Assembly: GCA_038230515.1 (NCBI GenBank)
Contig: JBBRND010000002.1
Span: 1-64,000 of the forward strand
Source: JAPLDB01 sp038230515
GTDB taxonomy: Bacteria > Bacteroidota > Bacteroidia > AKYH767-A > 2013-40CM-41-45
DNA: 64,000 nucleotides
Direction: 5' to 3'
Part shown: positions 1 to 9,207 of the stretch, piece by piece
How positions within the stretch are numbered: position 1 is the stretch's first letter
How the letters are laid out: every line of letters starts with the position of its first letter
Notes under the pieces: model-generated
What the model was told of the DNA's origin: nothing
Databases searched by the model: none
Seen by the model: only the letters and a program-made list of their open reading frames with translations
Program-made: the position numbers and the translations under genes

Positions 1-1347
1 GATATAAACGGAAGCGGGAATGTTTTTAATAAACTTATTATACCGGCTAGTTCAGCTTCTTTAAATACATTACAGTGCGACACGCTTATCTTTAATAATC
101 CAGGACAAAGCGTTGCGCTCGGGGGAACGATAACTGTAAATGGCTTCCTCCTCATTCAATCCGATCCCGGCTTCCCAACAAGCATTGAGAGTAACGGCAT
201 AGCAACCATTTCAAAACCCACTGATACCGTTTGCACCGATTTTATTTATCTGAAAAATATTGCGGCTACAGGAGGTGCGGTATATTTTGCAGGAGATCAT
301 AGTGTTGATCTTGGCGGAAACACGGGATGGAACTGGGTGCGCTGCGCTCCGCTTATCAGCAATGTGTGGCCGGGGGATTGCAATTATGATTTAGTGACTG
401 ACAATTTTGATTTGCTGAACATCGGTGTATCGTATGGCGACACAGGTTACGTAAGACCGGGAGCTTCGCTTAGTTATGTGGCACAGCCCTGCCAGGATTG
501 GTATTACCAGTTTATCAATGCAGCAAATGTGAAACATGCCGATTGCGATGGCAATGGTATTGTTGATGCAAATGATTCAACAGCGATTGCATTGAACTAC
601 GGACTTTCGCATCCTGCACGGCTTGCGCATCAGGATGAAACAAATACTACGGGAGCAGAACTTGAATTTCAATTACCGGGTTCTGCCATTGTTCCGGGTT
701 CTGCTATCAGCGTGCCTGTTACGCTTGGTACTGCGGGCTTTCCTGCAAACGGTGTGTATGGAATTGCTTTCAGTGTTAATTACGATCCTGCATTTATACA
801 GCCCGGAACGATGAGTGTGGATTACAGCGGCTCGTGGGTTGAGAATGCGGGTAATCATCTTCACATTGAAAAAGATTTTCCGGGAGGCGGCAAGACCGAT
901 CTTGCTTTCACGCGCATTGATCACAGCGATGTGTCAGGATATGGAATTATTGCAACGCTTCACTTCACGGTTTCATCTACGGCTAGCGGCATGATGAATT
1001 TATTTTTCAGTCATGTGAAAGTTATTTCGCATAATGAAATAGATGTGCCTGTTCATACCAACGGAAATTCGGTGATGATTAATGTTGATGAATTGCAGAA
1101 TGATATTGCATCAACTGTTTATCCGAACCCGATGAGCAGAGAGGCGCGGATTATTTTCTCTAACCCAAATCATGAAACGTTTTTGTTCTCCATGAAAGAT
1201 GTTACGGGTAGAATTGTTTCTGAGGAGAAAACCGTAACGGGTGGTGAAGTTGTAATAGAACGAAAAGACCTGAGCAGCGGAATGTATTTCTACACGCTGA
1301 TTAACGCGGAAGGAAAGACTGGGAACGGGAAACTAGTAATTGAGTAA
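1..1347 (+). CDS. Secreted protein with dockerin-like and cohesin-like regions and T9SS type A sorting domain (5' end outside window)
   Basis: The frame is open from base 1, so the start lies upstream; 448 residues are visible. Visible residues about 125-145 (DCNYDLVTDNFDLLNIG) and 181-200 (DCDGNGIVDANDSTAIALNYG without its last residue) are a pair of Asp-rich dockerin-like calcium loops. Residues about 223-350 resemble a cohesin fold (GIAFSVNYDPAFI, later IIATLHFTV). The last 80 residues are a type A T9SS sorting domain (STVYPNPMSREARIIF, then GMYFYTL). The N-terminal visible part is low-complexity beta-rich sequence. The protein is predicted to be exported through the outer membrane and anchored or released by the sortase. 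Its substrate or ligand cannot be told. The domain reading is by eye and the cohesin call is the weaker part. Confidence 0.85.
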   Translation, partial: DINGSGNVFNKLIIPASSASLNTLQCDTLIFNNPGQSVALGGTITVNGFLLIQSDPGFPTSIESNGIATISKPTDTVCTDFIYLKNIAATGGAVYFAGDHSVDLGGNTGWNWVRCAPLISNVWPGDCNYDLVTDNFDLLNIGVSYGDTGYVRPGASLSYVAQPCQDWYYQFINAANVKHADCDGNGIVDANDSTAIALNYGLSHPARLAHQDETNTTGAELEFQLPGSAIVPGSAISVPVTLGTAGFPANGVYGIAFSVNYDPAFIQPGTMSVDYSGSWVENAGNHLHIEKDFPGGGKTDLAFTRIDHSDVSGYGIIATLHFTVSSTASGMMNLFFSHVKVISHNEIDVPVHTNGNSVMINVDELQNDIASTVYPNPMSREARIIFSNPNHETFLFSMKDVTGRIVSEEKTVTGGEVVIERKDLSSGMYFYTLINAEGKTGNGKLVIE

Positions 1348-1472
1348 AAAGTTGTCTTCTTTACTATACAGCGTAAAATTTTGAAGTAGAGAATCTTCAG
1401 TGCTTTTAATAGCTGAACATACCCGCACAGGAGCGTGAGTGTACAAGAGGAGCGTGGAATTGCTTCCTAAAT

Positions 1473-1501
1473 AAAAAAGCTCCCGCTTACCAGGCGGGAG
1501 C
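1473..1501 (-). terminator. Intrinsic terminator at the end of the dcw operon
   Basis: On the minus strand GCTCCCGC, a 7-base loop and GCGGGAGC form a perfect 8-bp GC-rich stem followed by TTTTTT. It lies about 95 bases past the ftsZ stop, so it fits termination of the division gene cluster. The plus-strand gene ending at 1347 gets no U-tract from it. Confidence 0.85.
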
Positions 1502-1596
1502 ATGTTAGAAAAGCAAACTCAACATGAAACGGTATCTAGGATAGTTATCTGGAGAATAATTTAGTAATGGATGCCCCGGTTAACTATTAACTTTTT

Positions 1597-3123
1597 TCAA
1601 TCAACATTATCGTGGAGGTAGGAATTGTTCTGGCGCAGTTCAGGTTTCTTTTCTGTTTCGTTGGCTAATGAATAGCGCGATACGTGCGGTTCGCTGCTAT
1701 GTGGAATGTTGTCGAGTTTTACTTCCTTGCGCACATAAGCGGGAACTTTTTCCATGTCAGAAATGTTGGTAGTGCTGCCAATGCGATAGCTGAGGGATTT
1801 TAACCGTTGAATGCGCTCGCGAGACTTGCGAAGCTGTTCTTCCATAGGGTCTGCTATGGTATTTTCATTCGATGTGTGAACAGTTTTTTCTTCTCCCGAA
1901 GCAGAAGAAAGTTCATCTTTCTTTTCAGGCATCGGGGTGCTGATTTTATCCTGCGATGAATTTCCTCCAAGCATAAATTCAAAAGTGAGCTCGTCTGACA
2001 GTGCGGTTTTAGTAATTGATGGTTCTTCTTTATTTAAAAGAACAGGTTCAGTAATTTCTTTAGTCTCTGTTTTCGTTTCGGGTTGTTTTGAAGTTTTGTG
2101 CGGCTCTGCTTTTCCGAGATCGTAAACGGTTTTCTTGTTGCGTTCTACTTCATCTCCCAACTCTGCTTTTGTTTTGAAACCAGTGGCGATAATGGTAACA
2201 CTTAATTTATCTTCAAGCGTTTCATCATAACAATTTCCCCAGATGATGTCGGCAGTTAAACCGGCTTCATCCTGTATGTAATCGGTGATGCTTCCAATTT
2301 CATCCATGGTTACTTCGCTGCTGCCTGAGGCAATGTTCATAAGGATAAAACGTGCACCTTTTATATTGCTGTCGTTTAGCAACGGAGAGGCGAGTGCTTC
2401 TTCAACTGCACGAATAGCGCGGTCTTCGCCTTTGGCAACAGCAGAACCCATGATGGCACGACCGCTGTTGGTCATTACTGTTTTTACATCTTCAAAATCC
2501 ACGTTGATGTAACCGGTAACGGTAATGATTTCTGCAATTCCTTTTGCAGCAATCGTGAGAATGTCATCTGCATGGCTGAATGCTTCTCCCAGCTTTAGAT
2601 TGCCGTACATCTCGCGCAGTTTGTCGTTGCAGATAATAAGGAGGGTATCTACATTTTTTTTCAATTCATCAATACCGAAATCGGCTTGCAGCTTGCGTTT
2701 TTTTCCTTCGAAAAGAAAAGGAACAGTTACGATGCCCACAGTGAGTATGCCCATCTCCTTTGCTGCCTGAGCAATGACGGGAGCAGCACCTGTGCCGGTG
2801 CCTCCTCCCATACCAGCAGTAATGAAAACCATCTTGGTATTTTCGCCAAGAATTTTTTTGATCTCATCAATATTTTCAATGGCTGCATTTCGACCTACTT
2901 CGGGCATTGAACCGGCACCTCGGCCCTCGGTTAAGCTCATGCCGAGTTGAATCTTGTAGGGCACGGGGCTTATTTCCAGCGCTTGCGCATCAGTGTTGCA
3001 CACTAAAAATTCCACGCCTTTAATTCCCTGGCGAAACATGTGGTTCACAGCATTGCTGCCTCCACCACCTACACCAATCACCTTGATGATTGATTCATTG
3101 TCTTTCAAAAGTTCAAATTCCAT
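1597..3123 (-). CDS. ftsZ: Cell division protein FtsZ
   Basis: Tubulin-like GTPase that polymerises into the Z ring at mid-cell and recruits the divisome. Residues about 18-27 (GVGGGGSNAVNHM) and the signature GAGMGGGTGTGAAP near residue 103 form the nucleotide site. GTPase and C-terminal domains fill about residues 12-320. A long, charged, variable linker follows, as usual in Bacteroidota FtsZ, and the conserved tail ends in RQNNSYLHDNVD. At 508 residues it is longer than the roughly 380-residue E. coli protein because of this linker. It is the last gene of the dcw cluster, 71 bases after ftsA, and is followed by the terminator at 1473-1501. Confidence 0.98.
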   Translation of the reverse strand: MEFELLKDNESIIKVIGVGGGGSNAVNHMFRQGIKGVEFLVCNTDAQALEISPVPYKIQLGMSLTEGRGAGSMPEVGRNAAIENIDEIKKILGENTKMVFITAGMGGGTGTGAAPVIAQAAKEMGILTVGIVTVPFLFEGKKRKLQADFGIDELKKNVDTLLIICNDKLREMYGNLKLGEAFSHADDILTIAAKGIAEIITVTGYINVDFEDVKTVMTNSGRAIMGSAVAKGEDRAIRAVEEALASPLLNDSNIKGARFILMNIASGSSEVTMDEIGSITDYIQDEAGLTADIIWGNCYDETLEDKLSVTIIATGFKTKAELGDEVERNKKTVYDLGKAEPHKTSKQPETKTETKEITEPVLLNKEEPSITKTALSDELTFEFMLGGNSSQDKISTPMPEKKDELSSASGEEKTVHTSNENTIADPMEEQLRKSRERIQRLKSLSYRIGSTTNISDMEKVPAYVRKEVKLDNIPHSSEPHVSRYSLANETEKKPELRQNNSYLHDNVD

Positions 3124-3194
3124 GTCGAGATATAATTTAAGTTAAGTCCTGTTTTTTTTCTGGTGGCATAGTTTTTTCTCAAAACCGCATCGTA

Positions 3195-4535
3195 TTAAAA
3201 TTCCTTGTCAACTTCATCAAACCAACCTTTGATGGTATCAAAAAAACTGCCTTTTGTTTTGGTTGGTTCTTTTATCTTTTTCGCTCTGTCTTTGCCGGTT
3301 TCGTCCAATATTTTTTTCTCTCCCCTTCTTTGTTTTTCCAATTCTTCAAACCCTTTAATCACAAGACCTACCCCGGTTGCATACATGGGGCTTTTGAGTT
3401 CATCAGCACCATTTGCGAGATGCTCATTAGGAAAACCAATGCGGGTGTCCATACCAGTGATGTATTCTATTAACTGCACGATGTGTTTAAGTTGCGCCCC
3501 CCCTCCGGTTACTACAATTCCTGCTGCGAGCTTCTTTTCAAGACCGGAACTTTTTATTTCATAATACACATGTTCAATAATTTCTTCCATGCGCGCCTGA
3601 ATAATATGTGCAAGATTTTTTATTGAAATTTCTTTAGGATCGCGACCGCGAAGACCAGGAATGGAAACGATTTCATTCTCCTGATTTTCGCTCGCCAATG
3701 CGGAACCAAATCTTGTTTTTAGTTGCTCTGCCTGACTACGGATGATAGTGCAGCCCTCGCGAATGTCCTCAGTAATTACATTTCCGCCAAACGGAATAAC
3801 GGCAGTATGACGAATGATGCTGTCTTGGAAAATAGCAATGTCAGTTGTACCGCCACCGATGTCAACTAACACCACCCCCGCTTCTTTTTCTTCATTGGTA
3901 AGCACTGCTTCAGAGGAAGCAATGGGTTCAAGAAAAAGTCCGACTGTTTCAATAGTTGCCCGACTTACGCACTTGTAAATATTTTTTGCGGCAGTTACCT
4001 GCCCTGTTATGATGTGGCAATTAGCTTCGAGACGATTTCCTGACATGCCAATCGGATTTTTAATTCCCTGCTCACTATCCACAATATATTCTTGCGGAAT
4101 TACATGAATGATTTCTTCTCCAGCGGGCATGGCGAGTTTGTACATATCTTCCACGATGGCATCAATATCTTCCTGAGAAATTTCATCATCAAGATTTTTC
4201 CGAATACGCATGCCACGATGCTGCATACTTTTAATATGCTGCCCTGCAATGCCAACATACACCGACTTAATATCGGCATTCGATTTATCTGATGCTTCCT
4301 TTACAGAACGTTCGATTGCCTGTACGGTGTTGAGAATATTAGTTACCACTCCGCGCGTTACTCCCAACGATTCTGCTTTGCCATGACCAAGAATTTCAAT
4401 CTTGCCGAATTCATTCTTGCGCCCCACGATGGTGGCAATTTTTGTAGTGCCAATGTCAAGTCCTACTACTATTTCCTGACCGGGTTTTAAATCCGGCTGT
4501 TGCTCTTTTCCTGAAAATGTTTCTGAATTAATCAT
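3195..4535 (-). CDS. ftsA: Cell division protein FtsA
   Basis: Actin-like ATPase that tethers FtsZ filaments to the inner membrane. The phosphate loop VVGLDIGTTK starts near residue 22. VLVDIGGGTTDIAIF near residue 222 is the second phosphate motif, and VVTGGGAQLKH near residue 340 the adenosine motif. The SHS2-type 1C region lies between. The end (SFFDTIKGWFDEVDKEF) is a probable amphipathic membrane-targeting helix. Length 446 is normal for the phylum. It starts one base after the ftsQ stop and precedes ftsZ, the conserved order. Confidence 0.97.
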   Translation of the reverse strand: MINSETFSGKEQQPDLKPGQEIVVGLDIGTTKIATIVGRKNEFGKIEILGHGKAESLGVTRGVVTNILNTVQAIERSVKEASDKSNADIKSVYVGIAGQHIKSMQHRGMRIRKNLDDEISQEDIDAIVEDMYKLAMPAGEEIIHVIPQEYIVDSEQGIKNPIGMSGNRLEANCHIITGQVTAAKNIYKCVSRATIETVGLFLEPIASSEAVLTNEEKEAGVVLVDIGGGTTDIAIFQDSIIRHTAVIPFGGNVITEDIREGCTIIRSQAEQLKTRFGSALASENQENEIVSIPGLRGRDPKEISIKNLAHIIQARMEEIIEHVYYEIKSSGLEKKLAAGIVVTGGGAQLKHIVQLIEYITGMDTRIGFPNEHLANGADELKSPMYATGVGLVIKGFEELEKQRRGEKKILDETGKDRAKKIKEPTKTKGSFFDTIKGWFDEVDKEF

Positions 4536-4536
4536 A

Positions 4537-5358
4537 TTATTTTTTGCTGCAAACTACCTGGTCTTTAAAAGTGACGTTAATGGTGCTGTATTGATTCCAA
4601 CCGGTCTTGCTTAATCCTTCTTTGTACAAAATGTAGAGTTTGTTAAACTTTTCGTCCATTTGTTTTTCATCACCGAAAATGATTATTTGATTTCCCACTC
4701 TCGGTATCAGTTCAAGTTCTCCTTGAGTGTTTACATACACTTGTTCAATCTGCGCATTCCAGAAATCATGATGATGAACATATTCGCTTATCATGAAAAC
4801 TTTTTCCAGAAGTGTCGGACGAAAACTTGTGTCAGCAATTTCTTTTTCTGTTATCATCCGTACCCGTTGTTCCGCTTCTCTGTTGAAGATATTTCCGTTT
4901 GCAACTGGTACGTGTGCAGAAAATTTATCACTCAACGGCATCAGCACTCCGCCTTCATCAATGTAAAAATTTTCGTTTAATGCATTGATTATTCTCACCA
5001 CCGGCACACGTTGTTTTACGTCAACTTCCAGCTTTCCATCAACGGTTGAAAATACCTGTGCTTTCAAAACGAATGGGTTGCTATCAATTATTTTTTCCAA
5101 CAAAGAAATGTTAATAGAATGCAAACGTTTTCCATCCAGCTTTCCGAACTTATCCTGAATCAATTGTTCTATATCATTCTTCTGCACAAAACTGTTTCCA
5201 AGAGAATCATCCACGTTGATTACAATTTCTTTGCAGAGCAGTTCATTTCTTCGATGCTCCGTGAAGCCCATGCTGGCAAGGAATCCTGCCGCTATCAGCA
5301 GGTGCAGCGAGATGCGGAAAAATTTCTTCCAGTCAATGTTGAGTCTGAACTTCTTCAT
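4537..5358 (-). CDS. ftsQ: Cell division protein FtsQ
   Basis: Bitopic inner-membrane divisome protein linking early and late division proteins. A short basic N-terminus is followed by one membrane helix (residues about 13-32, FFRISLHLLIAAGFLASMGF). A periplasmic POTRA-like region comes next (VINVDDSLGNSFVQKNDIEQ, residues about 45-110), then the FtsQ beta domain. Sequence conservation in this family is low, so position between murC and ftsA is strong support. It overlaps the murC stop by 4 bases, which suggests coupled translation. Confidence 0.92.
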   Translation of the reverse strand: MKKFRLNIDWKKFFRISLHLLIAAGFLASMGFTEHRRNELLCKEIVINVDDSLGNSFVQKNDIEQLIQDKFGKLDGKRLHSINISLLEKIIDSNPFVLKAQVFSTVDGKLEVDVKQRVPVVRIINALNENFYIDEGGVLMPLSDKFSAHVPVANGNIFNREAEQRVRMITEKEIADTSFRPTLLEKVFMISEYVHHHDFWNAQIEQVYVNTQGELELIPRVGNQIIIFGDEKQMDEKFNKLYILYKEGLSKTGWNQYSTINVTFKDQVVCSKK

Positions 5359-6758
5359 TTGGTTTCTTTGTGCTTCTGTGTCTCTGTGGTTAGTAATTTT
5401 GTGATCGGTTCTACCAATTGGTCAATGTCTCCCGCACCAAGGGTGAGCAAAACTTCAATTTTTCTTCCACTTAATTCTGCCATCACTCCAGCTTTTCTAC
5501 ACAATGTTTTGTTAAGAATTGAAACCTTGTCAAAAATGATTTTTGATGTCACGCCATCAATCGGAAGTTCGCGTGCAGGATAAATGTCAAGTAAGATTAA
5601 TTCGTCAAGCAGCGATAAACTTTCTGCAAAGCCGTCAACAAAATCTCTTGTACGACTGAAAAGATGCGGCTGAAATATTCCTGTGATTTTTTTTCCCGGA
5701 TACAATTCTTTTACTGAAGAAATACAGGCACGCAATTCTTCAGGATGATGTGCGTAGTCGTCAATGTAAATCTGCTGATCTGTTTTCACTTGGTAATCGA
5801 ATCTGCGTTTCACACCAGAATAGGAATGAACGGCAGCAGAAATTTTTTCAGTAGAAATTTCAAGCTCCGTGGCAACAGCAATGGCAGCAACAACATTTTC
5901 TACATTGTGCCTGCCCGGCATCAGCGTTGCAAGATCAGCAATTGCAGAAGTATGATTGCTCCAGTTGAAAAAGTATTGATGTTTCTGAATGCGGATTTCA
6001 GAAGCAGAATAATCCGCCTCATCAGCGATTGAATAAAGTTTGTGCTTTGATTTCACTTCTCCAACCGGCAATCCGCTCCTTGAAATCAAAACACCGTTTT
6101 CCTTTACCTGCCTTGCAAACAGGCGATACGAATCCTGCATGTAGTTTTTATCTCCGTAAATGTCAAGATGATCGGCATCCATACTCGTGATCACAGCAAT
6201 GTCAGGATGCAGGGTAAGAAATGAACGATCATATTCGTCTGCCTCAACAACAACTACAGAATCTTTTTTCGGATCATCGGGCAACAATAAATTTGAATTG
6301 TAGTTTTTTGAAATGCCTCCGAGAAAAGCAAAGCAGTTTACTCCCGATGCTTTAAGAATGTGAGCGATCATCGAAGAAGTAGTTGTCTTGCCGTGAGTGC
6401 CAGCAACTGCAATCGTAAAATGATTTTTAGTGATGTCACCAAGAACCCTTGAGCGCTTTTTCACGATGAATCCTTCCCGCCTGAAATAATTTAATTCTTT
6501 ATGATCCTTAGGAACTGCAGGAGTATAAATAACTAAGGTTTGAGGTTTAAGGTTTGAGGTTTGAAGTCGCGCAATCTCTACACTGTCCTCGAAGTGAATA
6601 TTGATGCCTTCTTTGATCAGTTCGTCAATGAGCGAAGTTGGTGTTTTATCATAACCGGAAACTTTTTTTCCATGTGCATGAAAATACCTTGCAATGGCTG
6701 ACATACCAATGCCGCCAATGCCGATAAAATAAACTGATTTTATATTTTTAAAATTCAT
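5355..6758 (-). CDS. murC: UDP-N-acetylmuramate--L-alanine ligase MurC
   Basis: Cytoplasmic ATP-dependent ligase adding L-alanine to UDP-MurNAc, the first peptide step of peptidoglycan synthesis. It has an N-terminal UDP-binding Rossmann fold (YFIGIGGIGMSAIARYF), the ATP loop AGTHGKTTTSSMI near residue 120, and DDYAHHPEE with the C-terminal ligase domain after about residue 330. At 467 residues it is normal in length. Residues about 65-75 (RLQTSNLKPQTL) are encoded by a dispersed 14-nt tandem repeat at 6535-6562, in a loop just before the conserved VIYTPAVPKDHKE. A 93-base gap containing a hairpin repeat separates it from murG. Confidence 0.97.
   Translation of the reverse strand: MNFKNIKSVYFIGIGGIGMSAIARYFHAHGKKVSGYDKTPTSLIDELIKEGINIHFEDSVEIARLQTSNLKPQTLVIYTPAVPKDHKELNYFRREGFIVKKRSRVLGDITKNHFTIAVAGTHGKTTTSSMIAHILKASGVNCFAFLGGISKNYNSNLLLPDDPKKDSVVVVEADEYDRSFLTLHPDIAVITSMDADHLDIYGDKNYMQDSYRLFARQVKENGVLISRSGLPVGEVKSKHKLYSIADEADYSASEIRIQKHQYFFNWSNHTSAIADLATLMPGRHNVENVVAAIAVATELEISTEKISAAVHSYSGVKRRFDYQVKTDQQIYIDDYAHHPEELRACISSVKELYPGKKITGIFQPHLFSRTRDFVDGFAESLSLLDELILLDIYPARELPIDGVTSKIIFDKVSILNKTLCRKAGVMAELSGRKIEVLLTLGAGDIDQLVEPITKLLTTETQKHKETK
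6535..6562. repeat. 14-nt tandem repeat inside murC
   Basis: Two identical tandem copies of AAGGTTTGAGGTTT (6535-6548 and 6549-6562), followed by a partial GAAG. Each copy is made of two similar heptamers. Read on the minus strand it is in frame with murC and encodes LQTSNLKPQTL. A near-identical tandem pair lies outside coding sequence at 15393-15420, which argues that this is a dispersed repeat and not conserved protein sequence. Confidence 0.8.
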
Positions 6759-6769
6759 TGTAAATGCGT

Positions 6770-6841
6770 GCCACAGATTTCACAAATTACCACAGAATAT
6801 TTTTATTTTTTCTTTCTGTGAAAATTTGCGCAATCTGTGGC
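6770..6841. repeat. Long palindromic repeat between murG and murC
   Basis: Outer arms GCCACAGATTTCACAAATT (6770-6788) and its complement at 6823-6841 match at 17 of 19 positions. Inside them CACAGAA and TTCTGTG pair again. The centre is AT-rich. This resembles the palindromic CCACAGATT-type elements common between genes in Bacteroidota. It may fold in the murG-murC transcript, but it has no U-tract typical of a terminator and the genes downstream must be expressed. Confidence 0.75.
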
Positions 6842-6851
6842 GATATTTTTT

Positions 6852-7964
6852 CTATTTAATCATAGAATAAATTTCTTCTACAATTCTCTCTGCCGAATTT
6901 CGCATCGCCAGTTTTGAAATATTTTCCGAAAGCACTTTTTGTTTTTCTGAATCACCGATCAAACCGATTGCTGTATTAACTAATTTTCCATTCGCTTCGG
7001 AATCGCGCACAAGCAACACTGCTTCTTTATTCACCAATGCCATTGCGTTTTTTGTTTGATGATCTTCGGCTACATTCGGAGAAGGAACAAGGACACTCGG
7101 TTTGGCAACCAATTCTAATTCCGAAACCGAACTTGCACCTGCTCTCGAAACAACTACATCAGCAACAGCATACGCCAGATCCATTCTTGAAATAAAATCG
7201 TGAATGCGGATTCCTTTTGCCCCAAATTCTTTTGCTGCTTCTTTTGCACCAGCAAAAGAATTTTTTCCTGACTGCCATACCAGTTGAATATCATGAGCAG
7301 CAAATTTTTGCAATCCGTTTCTTACTGCTTCATTGATGCTCAGCGCTCCCAAACTTCCGCCAATCACCAAAATAGTTTTTTTATTTCCATCAAGATTGAA
7401 ATAAGTGAGCGCTTCTTCTTTCTTACCCTGTATATTGATCACATCCTGGCGGACAGGATTTCCCGTCATTGCAATTTTTTTTTTCGGAAAATAATTTTGC
7501 ATTCCATCGTACGCCACGCAAATCTTCTTCGCGCGTTTTGATAAAATCTTATTCGTGATTCCGGCAAAAGAATTTTGTTCCTGAATGAGCGAAGGGACTT
7601 TCATCATCGAAGCCGCATACAACAAAGGACCGCTTGCATATCCGCCAACGCCCACTGCTGCATCAGGTTTAAATTCATTGATGATTGATCTTGCTTTCAC
7701 GATGCAGGATATCACTTTAAACGGCAGAGATAAATTCCTCAAATCAAATTTCCGCTGAATGCCTGTTATTCTCAACCCGACTATTTTGTACCCTGCGGCA
7801 GGAACTTTTTCCATTTCCATTCTTCCCTCTGCTCCCACAAATAAAATTTCGCTCTCTGCATTTACCCTTTTCAATTCATTCGCAATGGAGATGGCGGGAA
7901 AAATATGTCCGCCTGTTCCTCCACCACTGATGATTACTTTTATTTTACGCTGCTGCGAGTTCAC
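6852..7964 (-). CDS. murG: UDP-GlcNAc:lipid I N-acetylglucosaminyltransferase MurG
   Basis: Peripheral membrane glycosyltransferase (GT28) converting lipid I to lipid II. The N-terminal glycine loop ISGGGTGGHIFPA is at residues about 12-24. A donor-binding C-terminal domain follows, with GGSLGA near residue 203, SRAGASSVSEL near residue 275 and a final conserved segment EDHQTKNA. Length 370 is typical. Its start overlaps the ftsW end by 20 bases, so the two are probably translationally coupled. Confidence 0.97.
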   Translation of the reverse strand: MNSQQRKIKVIISGGGTGGHIFPAISIANELKRVNAESEILFVGAEGRMEMEKVPAAGYKIVGLRITGIQRKFDLRNLSLPFKVISCIVKARSIINEFKPDAAVGVGGYASGPLLYAASMMKVPSLIQEQNSFAGITNKILSKRAKKICVAYDGMQNYFPKKKIAMTGNPVRQDVINIQGKKEEALTYFNLDGNKKTILVIGGSLGALSINEAVRNGLQKFAAHDIQLVWQSGKNSFAGAKEAAKEFGAKGIRIHDFISRMDLAYAVADVVVSRAGASSVSELELVAKPSVLVPSPNVAEDHQTKNAMALVNKEAVLLVRDSEANGKLVNTAIGLIGDSEKQKVLSENISKLAMRNSAERIVEEIYSMIK

Positions 7965-9111
7965 CGCTTCCTTCTTTCTTTTCTTTTTCTACTTCTCGAC
8001 TCACACTCAAAATTATTCCGAGCGCAATGCTCGTAAACAATGTTGAAGTTCCTCCCATGCTCACCAATGGTAATGGTTGACCTGTAACGGGAAATAAATT
8101 TACTGCCACCGCCATGTTGATCAGCGCCTGAAACACGAGCATGAAACTGCAACCCACTGCAAGCAATGTTGCAAACGCGCGCGGACTGTGATTAATAAAT
8201 CTCATGACACGGAAGAACAACAACAAGTAGAGAAAAACCATTAAAATTCCTCCAAAGATTAAACCGTATTCCTCGACAATGATTGCGAAGATGAAATCAG
8301 AATACGGGTGAGGAAGAAAATTCCGTTGTGTGCTGTTGCCCGGAAATTTCCCAACCAAGCCGCCACCTGCAATGGCAATCTTCGCCTGCTCTGCCTGGTA
8401 ATTATCATCTGAATCACCGCTCCTGAAATGTTCAAGCCGTGCTTTCCATGTTCCTACGCGACCAGTGTCAGAGGAATTTAATTTGATGATAACAAACAAA
8501 CCTAGACAAAGCGCCCCAATCAATCCCATGTACAAAATGTATTTCATGTTGATGCGACCGATGAACATCAGCACCACACAAGTGAAAAATAAAAGCAACG
8601 ATGTCGAAAGATTTGCAGGAAGAATAAGTCCGCACACGATAAGTACAGGAATTACAATCGGAAGAAATGCAGTTTTGAAATCTTTAATATTCTCCTGTTT
8701 GCGCGAAAGCATCCTCGCTACAAACATGATGAGCGCAAGCTTTGCGAGATCAGATGTTTGAAACGTTGTGTTGATTCCGGGAAGCGACAACCAACGACTT
8801 GCTGAATTAAGATTTGTTCCGATTACGAGCGTGAGTATTAACAAAGGAATCGCAACTATCAATGCGATCTGCGCAATGCGCGAGTAAATATTATATCTTA
8901 CCAGATGCGCGAGGTACATCAATCCCAATCCGATAATTAGAAACCGCGCCTGACGGAATAAATAAAATTCAGTATTCCCGCTTTGATATTTATAGGCAAG
9001 CGTTCCCGTTGAACTGTAAACAGCAAGCAACGAGAAGATAGTGAGAATGAAAACCACGAGCCAGATTGTTCTGTCTCCTTTAAAGTATTTGTCAAGCCAC
9101 GTGTTATTCAT
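7945..9111 (-). CDS. ftsW: Peptidoglycan polymerase FtsW (SEDS family)
   Basis: Integral membrane SEDS protein that polymerises lipid II into glycan at the septum with its partner PBP (FtsI). The 388 residues contain about ten hydrophobic helices. The family's conserved C-terminal signature is visible (FIFAIIVEEYGLIFGG and GQPLPLVSMGGTSTLF). The loop SASRWLSLPG also fits the family. Location inside the dcw cluster and the presence of ftsI favour FtsW over its elongation paralogue RodA. It ends inside the murG start region. Confidence 0.96.
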   Translation of the reverse strand: MNNTWLDKYFKGDRTIWLVVFILTIFSLLAVYSSTGTLAYKYQSGNTEFYLFRQARFLIIGLGLMYLAHLVRYNIYSRIAQIALIVAIPLLILTLVIGTNLNSASRWLSLPGINTTFQTSDLAKLALIMFVARMLSRKQENIKDFKTAFLPIVIPVLIVCGLILPANLSTSLLLFFTCVVLMFIGRINMKYILYMGLIGALCLGLFVIIKLNSSDTGRVGTWKARLEHFRSGDSDDNYQAEQAKIAIAGGGLVGKFPGNSTQRNFLPHPYSDFIFAIIVEEYGLIFGGILMVFLYLLLFFRVMRFINHSPRAFATLLAVGCSFMLVFQALINMAVAVNLFPVTGQPLPLVSMGGTSTLFTSIALGIILSVSREVEKEKKEGSGELAAA

Positions 9112-9145
9112 TTTATTCTGAAAGTTAAGATTGATTAATTTCGAA

Positions 9146-9171
9146 ATTCGGATTTATGATTTCGGATTAAA
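9146..9171. repeat. Short direct repeat between murD and ftsW
   Basis: Two adjacent 13-nt units, ATTCGGATTTATG and ATTTCGGATTAAA, lie in the 96-base gap. The same type of doublet (ATTTCGGATT twice) occurs after pdxA at 28462-28489, so it is a dispersed short repeat family. Confidence 0.55.
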
Positions 9172-9207
9172 CAACCGAGGAACTTCTCGACTGTTACCGC
9201 AAACTTT

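Noticed and set aside
1348..1596. tRNA or small RNA gene in the gap after the first gene
   Set aside because: No cloverleaf; only the ftsZ terminator is supported.
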